Source: JBCCGE01 sp039029455 (GTDB lineage Bacteria; Pseudomonadota; Gammaproteobacteria; Arenicellales; Poriferihabitantaceae). From it: a stretch of 10,670 nucleotides of DNA. The position numbers were made by a program, and so were the translations under genes. Each line of letters opens with the position of its first letter. Position 1 is the first letter of the stretch. The stretch spans positions 1 to 10,670 of the forward strand of contig JBCCGE010000106.1 in assembly GCA_039029455.1 (NCBI GenBank), read 5' to 3'. Shown here piece after piece: positions 5,918 to 10,670 of the stretch. The notes beneath the pieces are model-generated. The model ran no database searches. It was not told the DNA's origin and worked only from the letters and a program-made list of their open reading frames with translations.

Positions 5918-7084
5918 ATGAAAGATGAAACCTTTACGTGTCCCAACTGTTCCGAGGTCATTGAATTGAGTGAAGTCGTCAGTCATAAAATTCGCTCTGG
6001 GCTGGAACGTGAATTCAAATCCCAAAAAGACAATGCGGTGCAGTCTGCAGTGTCCGTGGCTGTCACACAGCTTCGCTCCGAACACGATCGGCAGATGAAC
6101 GCAGAGAAATCAAAACTTTCGATTGAGCTTGCTGACTTACAGGCTCAGTTAATTGAAAGAAGCGCAGAAGTTGAATCCGCAAGAAAACAGGAGCTGGAAC
6201 TGAGAAAACAGCAACGCGAGCTTAAAGAGGCCAGCGAAAAACAGGAATTGGAAATTGTCAGAAGACTGGACGGGGAGCGGGTCACACTCATAAAAAACGC
6301 TGAGCAGACCGTTCGTTCCGAATATGAGCTTCAACTAAAGCAGAGAGAAAAACTGATTGAAGACTTGAGGCGTTCAGTATCCGAGGTGAAACGAAAAAGC
6401 GAAGTGGGTTCGCAGGAAGCACAGGGTGAGGCACTGGAGCTCGCGATCGAAGAGCAGCTGCGGCGAGCATTTCCAATAGATCGTATAGATGAAGTCAAGA
6501 AAGGCGCATCTGGAGCTGACCTTGTGCAAAGTGTGGTTAACTCCCAGAATCAGGAGTGCGGCATTATCGTCTGGGAAGCCAAAAACGCCAAGCGCTGGCA
6601 AAAGGCCTGGGTAGATAAACTGAAAGACGATCAGCGGAATACCGGCGCAGCGCTGGCCGTACTGGTGTCACAAACCCTGCCTGAAGGCATTGAACGATTT
6701 GGACAGGTGGACGGGGTATGGGTCAGCGATATGCACAGCTTTATCGGTTTAGCGACAGCGCTTCGAGAACACCTCGTGGCTGTTAAGTTTGCGATCAACG
6801 CTTCGGCCGGTAAAACAGAAAAAGTGGCGCAAATTTACGAATATTTGTCTGCTGGAGAGTTTAAGCACCGAATTGAAGCGATTGTTGACAGCTTTAATTA
6901 CATGCAGGATCAACTATGGAAAGAGAGGAGAGCTATGGAGAAACTCTGGCGGGAGAGGGAAAAAAATATATTGCGTATCACCGAGAATACGGTCTCCATG
7001 TACGGTGAAATGCAGGGAATAATTGGCGGAACACTACCCACGATTCCAGCACTCGAGCTGGACAATTTGGACGAAGATAGTTGA
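5918..7084 (+). CDS. DUF2130 family protein with a nuclease-like core
   Basis: A 388-aa soluble protein of unproven function. A CPNC pair (Cys8, Cys11) at the N-terminus looks like half a zinc ribbon; no second pair is seen. Residues about 55-165 are rich in Glu, Lys, Gln and Arg in heptad-like spacing, a long coiled coil. The core (about 167-290) has QGEALELAIEEQLRRAFP, then KGASGADLVQ, GIIVWEAKNAKRWQKAWVDK and LAVLVSQTLPEG, the signature of DUF2130. Asp201, Glu220 and Lys222 fit the D...ExK arrangement of PD-(D/E)XK nucleases, with Glu171 as a possible further acidic ligand; I recall this family being assigned to that superfamily but cannot verify it here. A charged helical tail (about 300-370) follows. 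It starts 20 nt after recO, so co-expression with repair genes is likely. Function in DNA or RNA processing is inference. Confidence 0.85.
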   Translation: MKDETFTCPNCSEVIELSEVVSHKIRSGLEREFKSQKDNAVQSAVSVAVTQLRSEHDRQMNAEKSKLSIELADLQAQLIERSAEVESARKQELELRKQQRELKEASEKQELEIVRRLDGERVTLIKNAEQTVRSEYELQLKQREKLIEDLRRSVSEVKRKSEVGSQEAQGEALELAIEEQLRRAFPIDRIDEVKKGASGADLVQSVVNSQNQECGIIVWEAKNAKRWQKAWVDKLKDDQRNTGAALAVLVSQTLPEGIERFGQVDGVWVSDMHSFIGLATALREHLVAVKFAINASAGKTEKVAQIYEYLSAGEFKHRIEAIVDSFNYMQDQLWKERRAMEKLWREREKNILRITENTVSMYGEMQGIIGGTLPTIPALELDNLDEDS

Positions 7085-7162
7085 CTGCAGGTGCGAGCAC
7101 GCCGTGGGCTCGATTGAATTCAGATCGGAACAGGAATGACCGAGACCCCGGCCTCAGCTCTG
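7085..7162. other. 78-nt spacer between convergent genes
   Basis: The forward cluster and the reverse aceEF pair end facing each other here. The best stem is CGAGC (7094-7098) with GCTCG (7108-7112), five pairs around a 9-nt loop, and no T-run follows on either strand. No convincing intrinsic terminator is seen; termination may be Rho-dependent or the two transcripts may overlap. Confidence 0.6.
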
Positions 7163-8518
7163 TCAAAGCAATACTCTGCGGATATCTCCAAGGAGTTTAG
7201 ACAAATAGACGCAGAACCTCGCGGCTTCGGCTCCATCGATCACTCGATGATCGTATGAAAGACTCATTGGAAGCATAAGTCTTGGCTCAAAGTTGCCGTC
7301 AATCAGAATCGGGACATGCGAGGAGCGAGAGAGGCCCAGAATCGCCACCTCCGGCGCGTTTACTATTGGCGTAAATCCGGTTCCACCAATGCCACCAAGA
7401 CTGGAAATGCTCATGCATCCTCCTTGAAGGTCAGAGATCTGCAGCTTGCCATCACGAGCTCGTTGACTGAGTTCAGACAGCTCGATCGAAAGGTCAAAGA
7501 TACTTTTCTGGTCGGCACCGCGAATGACGGGCACCACCAATCCCTGATCGGTATCAACTGCGATTCCAATATTGAAATAACCTTTGAGAATCAGACTTTC
7601 GCCGTCCGGTGCAAGCGAAGCATTAAAACTCGGAAACGCCTTTAGTGAATGCACCATCGCTTTTATGACAAAAGAAAGCAGGGTCACACGGATGTTCTTA
7701 CCGGATGCCTCTTCTTTGAGGGATCTTCGAAATTCTTCAAGCTGGGTGATATCGGCCTGATCGTGATGGGTGACGTGTGGAATATTGAGCCATGATCGTT
7801 GCAGATGCGGTCCGGAAAGTCGCTTTATACGTCCCAGCGCAATGGTTTCAATGTCTCCAAACTGACTGAAATCAATCGCTGGAATTTCAGGAATTCCGGC
7901 TGCGGAGGAGGCGGCCGGCGCAGGGGATTGAAGACGGGATTTAACCCACTCCTTTACATCACCTTTGAGAATTCTACCCTTGGCGCCGCTGCCTGAAATC
8001 TGGAACAAATCCGCTCCCAGCTCACGTGCAAATCGTCTGATCCCGGGACTCGCATGTGGACTGGATCCGCTGTTGTCTTTGATAACCGGAGGTAGACTCT
8101 CAGGCGGACTGTGCGCGTCCATCTCTCGTGGTGAGCTTATCTTCGAATCTACAGCAGACGTGTTGGACAATTCCGGTTGCACATCACTGCTGCTGCCGGA
8201 ATCCGGGGATGGAACAAAGTCATTTTCTTCACCCTCACTGCTTTCCGCTGATGGCGTTGGGTCGTCTGAGTCGTTCGCCTCAACAGTCAATGTGCCAATG
8301 ACGGTGCCCTCGGACACGCGGTCGCCTACAGCGATGGAAATACTGTCGATCGTACCGCTCGCCGGCGCTGGTATTTCCATTGTAGCTTTATCGCTTTCAA
8401 GTGTCAGAATGGCTGCTTCAATTTCAACTCTTTCGCCTTCCACAATCAGGATTTCAATTACCTCAACATCGGCAAAATCGCCGATGTCCGGAACTGTGAT
8501 ATCGATGGTTTTACTCAT
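7163..8518 (-). CDS. aceF: pyruvate dehydrogenase E2, dihydrolipoyl acetyltransferase
   Basis: E2 transfers the acetyl group from E1 to CoA via its swinging lipoyl arm and forms the core of the cytoplasmic complex. The protein is 451 aa, well below the 630 aa of E. coli, because there is one lipoyl domain rather than three. The domains are a lipoyl domain (about 1-80) with lipoylation site Lys44 in ESDKATMEIP; a linker (about 82-153) rich in Ser, Asp, Glu and Pro; a peripheral-subunit-binding domain (about 154-192, SPGIRRFARELGAD to GRILKGDVKEW); a short Ala/Pro linker (197-214); and the catalytic domain. That domain ends with SYDHRVIDGAEAARF, containing active-site His424 and Asp428. The start ATG is at 8516-8518, 20 nt after aceE, with no strong ribosome binding site. 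It is co-transcribed with aceE by position. No lpd gene is visible in the window. Confidence 0.95.
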   Translation of the reverse strand: MSKTIDITVPDIGDFADVEVIEILIVEGERVEIEAAILTLESDKATMEIPAPASGTIDSISIAVGDRVSEGTVIGTLTVEANDSDDPTPSAESSEGEENDFVPSPDSGSSSDVQPELSNTSAVDSKISSPREMDAHSPPESLPPVIKDNSGSSPHASPGIRRFARELGADLFQISGSGAKGRILKGDVKEWVKSRLQSPAPAASSAAGIPEIPAIDFSQFGDIETIALGRIKRLSGPHLQRSWLNIPHVTHHDQADITQLEEFRRSLKEEASGKNIRVTLLSFVIKAMVHSLKAFPSFNASLAPDGESLILKGYFNIGIAVDTDQGLVVPVIRGADQKSIFDLSIELSELSQRARDGKLQISDLQGGCMSISSLGGIGGTGFTPIVNAPEVAILGLSRSSHVPILIDGNFEPRLMLPMSLSYDHRVIDGAEAARFCVYLSKLLGDIRRVLL

Positions 8519-8538
8519 TAACTTTTAAGCTCTGACCG

Positions 8539-10670
8539 CTACGCAATAGCCGGATTAATTTTGTCGGGATCGATCTCAAAGTCTTCGATTGCTTTTGTGA
8601 CGTTAACTATATCGATTTGCTCCATTTCAGCCAATGCATTAAGAGCTGCTACTGCAATATGCTTTCGATCGACCTCAAAAAAGCGACGCAGCTGCTCCCT
8701 GGTATCGCTTCGTCCGTATCCATCAGTGCCCAGTACGTGGTACTGCCCAGGAACAAACGCTCGAATCTGCTCTGCATAAAGTTTGACATAGTCGGTTGCG
8801 GCAATCACCGGCCCCTCAGCGTTGTCGAGACAAATTTCTACAAAACTCTTTTTGTCGGCGTTTTGTGGATGCAGTCTGTTATAGCGTGCGGTGTCCTGAC
8901 CGTCTCTCGCCAATTCATTGAAACTGGTCACACTCCAGATTTCCGAACTGACCCCGTAGTCAGAATCCAGCATCTCTGCAGCTGCTTCGACTTCCCGCAG
9001 AATTGTTCCGGATCCGAGTAACTGCACTGTGAGCTTGTTCTTCTTTTTACCGACCTTTTTTAATCGGTACATGCCGCGAAGAATGCCATCCTCTACACCT
9101 TTTGGCATCGCTGGATGGGCGTAGTTTTCATTCATCACAGTAATGTAATAGTAAACACTTTCATGCTCGCCATACATTCGTCGCAATCCATCCTGAATGA
9201 TGACTGCGAGTTCATAACTGTAGGTTGGATCGTATGACACGCAATTAGGAACCGTGCCTGCAAAAATATGACTGTGGCCATCCTGATGCTGCAGTCCCTC
9301 GCCAGCGAGCGTGGTCCTGCCCGCTGTACCACCCAATATGAATCCTCTTGCACGACTGTCTCCGGCCGCCCAGCACAGATCTCCTATGCGCTGAAAGCCG
9401 AACATCGAGTAGAGAATAAAAAACGGGATCATGCAGATATCGTGATTTGAGTAGGCCGTGCCTGCAGCGATCCATGACGACATGGCGCCGGCTTCATTGA
9501 TACCTTCCTGCAAAACCTGTCCGTCTTTATCTTCGCGATAGAACATCAGTTGATCAGAATCTTCCGGTTCATACAACTGACCTTTGGGTGAGTAGATACC
9601 TAATTGGCGAAACATGCCCTCCATTCCGAAGGTCCGGGATTCATCGGGGATAATGGGCACAATGTACTTTTTTAACGATTTGTCCCGCACCAGTGCGGAC
9701 AAAATTCTGACAAATGCCATTGTTGTGGAGATTTCCCGGTCTCCGGTCGATTCAAGCTGAGCCTTGAAAATATCCAGTGAGGGAATTTCAAACGGTGTTT
9801 CTGACAGACTGTGCCTGCCCGGCAGGTAGCCACCCAGCGACTCACGTCTGTCAGTAAGGTATCTGAATTCTTCACTGTCTTTTTCCGGACGATAGAAAGG
9901 TGCTTTTGCGACTTCCTCGTCGGTGAGTGGAATATTGAACCGATCCCTGAACGCCAGCAGCGCTTCCTCGCCCATTTTTTTCTGCTGGTGCGTCGTGTTC
10001 TGACCTTCGCCGGCTTCGCCCATTCCGTAGCCTTTCACTGTTTTGGCCAGAATCACGGTAGGCTGCCCCTTATGTGCCACGGCAGCGGCATATGCGGCGA
10101 AGACTTTATGGGGGTCGTGTCCGCCACGATTCAGTCGCCATATATCCTCATCGGTCATATTCGAGACCATTTCCTTTAACTCAGGATACTTGCCAAAAAA
10201 CTTCTCTCTGACATAAGCGCCATCTTTAGCTTTAAACGCCTGATATTCTCCGTCCACCGCTTCTTCCATTCGTCGTTTCAGCAAGCCCTTGTCATCACGC
10301 ATCAGAAGTGGATCCCAGTACGATCCCCAGATGACTTTGATGACATTCCACCCCGAGCCTCGGAAATCGCCTTCCAGTTCCTGAATAATTTTCCCATTTC
10401 CGCGCACAGGTCCGTCCAGGCGTTGTAGGTTGCAATTGACAACAAAAACGAGGTTGTCAAGGTTTTCCCGGCCAGCCAAAGCCAGAGCTCCCATCGATTC
10501 GGGTTCGTCCATTTCACCGTCGCCCAGAAAGGCCCACACTTTTCGATCGGCCGCGTCGATCAGGCCCCTGTTGTGCAGGTATTTCATGAATCGAGCCTGG
10601 TAGATTGCCATAATTGGGCCAAGCCCCATGGATACTGTTGGGAATTGCCAGAAATCAGGCATCAGCCAGG
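8539..10670 (-). CDS. aceE: pyruvate dehydrogenase E1 component, homodimeric type (5' end missing)
   Basis: E1 decarboxylates pyruvate using thiamine diphosphate and acetylates the lipoyl group of E2. The gene enters from the right edge; about 709 codons are visible (from WLMPDFWQFPTVSMGLGP), so roughly 180 N-terminal residues of the usual ~887 are outside. Counting from the first visible Met, the thiamine-diphosphate motif is GDGEMDEPES (47-56), closing with NCNLQRLDGPV (76-86). Further conserved stretches are RGGHDPHK with His182, KGYGMGEAGEGQ, RTFGMEGMFRQLGIYSP, QRIGDLCWAAGDSRARGF and EGLQHQDGHSHI, which match the active-site regions of E. coli AceE. The C-terminus DPDKINPAIA also matches. 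This is the single-chain alpha2 type typical of gammaproteobacteria, not the alpha/beta type. aceF follows after 20 nt. The promoter and any PdhR site would lie beyond the window. Confidence 0.97.
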   Translation of the reverse strand, partial: WLMPDFWQFPTVSMGLGPIMAIYQARFMKYLHNRGLIDAADRKVWAFLGDGEMDEPESMGALALAGRENLDNLVFVVNCNLQRLDGPVRGNGKIIQELEGDFRGSGWNVIKVIWGSYWDPLLMRDDKGLLKRRMEEAVDGEYQAFKAKDGAYVREKFFGKYPELKEMVSNMTDEDIWRLNRGGHDPHKVFAAYAAAVAHKGQPTVILAKTVKGYGMGEAGEGQNTTHQQKKMGEEALLAFRDRFNIPLTDEEVAKAPFYRPEKDSEEFRYLTDRRESLGGYLPGRHSLSETPFEIPSLDIFKAQLESTGDREISTTMAFVRILSALVRDKSLKKYIVPIIPDESRTFGMEGMFRQLGIYSPKGQLYEPEDSDQLMFYREDKDGQVLQEGINEAGAMSSWIAAGTAYSNHDICMIPFFILYSMFGFQRIGDLCWAAGDSRARGFILGGTAGRTTLAGEGLQHQDGHSHIFAGTVPNCVSYDPTYSYELAVIIQDGLRRMYGEHESVYYYITVMNENYAHPAMPKGVEDGILRGMYRLKKVGKKKNKLTVQLLGSGTILREVEAAAEMLDSDYGVSSEIWSVTSFNELARDGQDTARYNRLHPQNADKKSFVEICLDNAEGPVIAATDYVKLYAEQIRAFVPGQYHVLGTDGYGRSDTREQLRRFFEVDRKHIAVAALNALAEMEQIDIVNVTKAIEDFEIDPDKINPAIA

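Noticed and set aside
7094..7112. CGAGC/GCTCG stem as an intrinsic terminator between the convergent genes
   Set aside because: Five pairs around a 9-nt loop with no T-run on either side is too weak.
7965..8528. 187-codon forward open frame antisense to the 5' half of aceF
   Set aside because: It lies opposite the lipoyl and linker region of a clear gene, its peptide is a low-complexity run of Ser, Ile and Thr, and such antisense frames are common opposite biased codons.
9811..10179. 122-codon forward open frame inside aceE
   Set aside because: It is antisense to strongly conserved AceE sequence, and the peptide has no family likeness and no ribosome binding site.

Overview
The window looks like a chromosomal core segment of a gammaproteobacterium, probably not a close relative of the enteric model species. 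The evidence is the gene order lepA-lepB-DUF4845-rnc-era-recO, which is characteristic of that class, together with a homodimeric-type AceE next to AceF. Base composition is close to half G+C by eye. No insertion sequence, CRISPR array, tRNA, rRNA or phage gene is visible, so this is essentially a housekeeping region.

Layout. Positions 1-355 hold no gene I can identify, only short edge-truncated open frames, a weak promoter candidate and two small repeat structures. Positions 356-7084 carry seven forward genes packed closely enough to be one transcription unit: lepA (EF4, TTG start), lepB (signal peptidase I, TTG start), a small DUF4845 membrane protein, rnc (RNase III, GTG start), era (overlapping rnc by 11 nt), recO, and a DUF2130 protein with a restriction-endonuclease-like core. 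A 78-nt spacer then separates these from two convergent reverse genes: aceF (7163-8518), and aceE (8539 to beyond the right edge), whose first roughly 180 codons lie outside the window.

How the genes fit together. The forward cluster joins translation quality control (LepA), protein export (LepB), rRNA processing and 30S maturation (RNase III, Era) and recombinational repair (RecO). It ends with a poorly understood nuclease-like protein. In many relatives the gene after recO is pdxJ, so DUF2130 at this place is the least routine feature. The reverse pair encodes E1 and E2 of pyruvate dehydrogenase. E2 is a short form with a single lipoyl domain and an unusually polar linker.

I found no clear undescribed system. 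The points most worth a second look are the recO-DUF2130 adjacency, the lone-lipoyl AceF linker, and the gene-poor lepA upstream region with a near-perfect 17/18-nt direct repeat.
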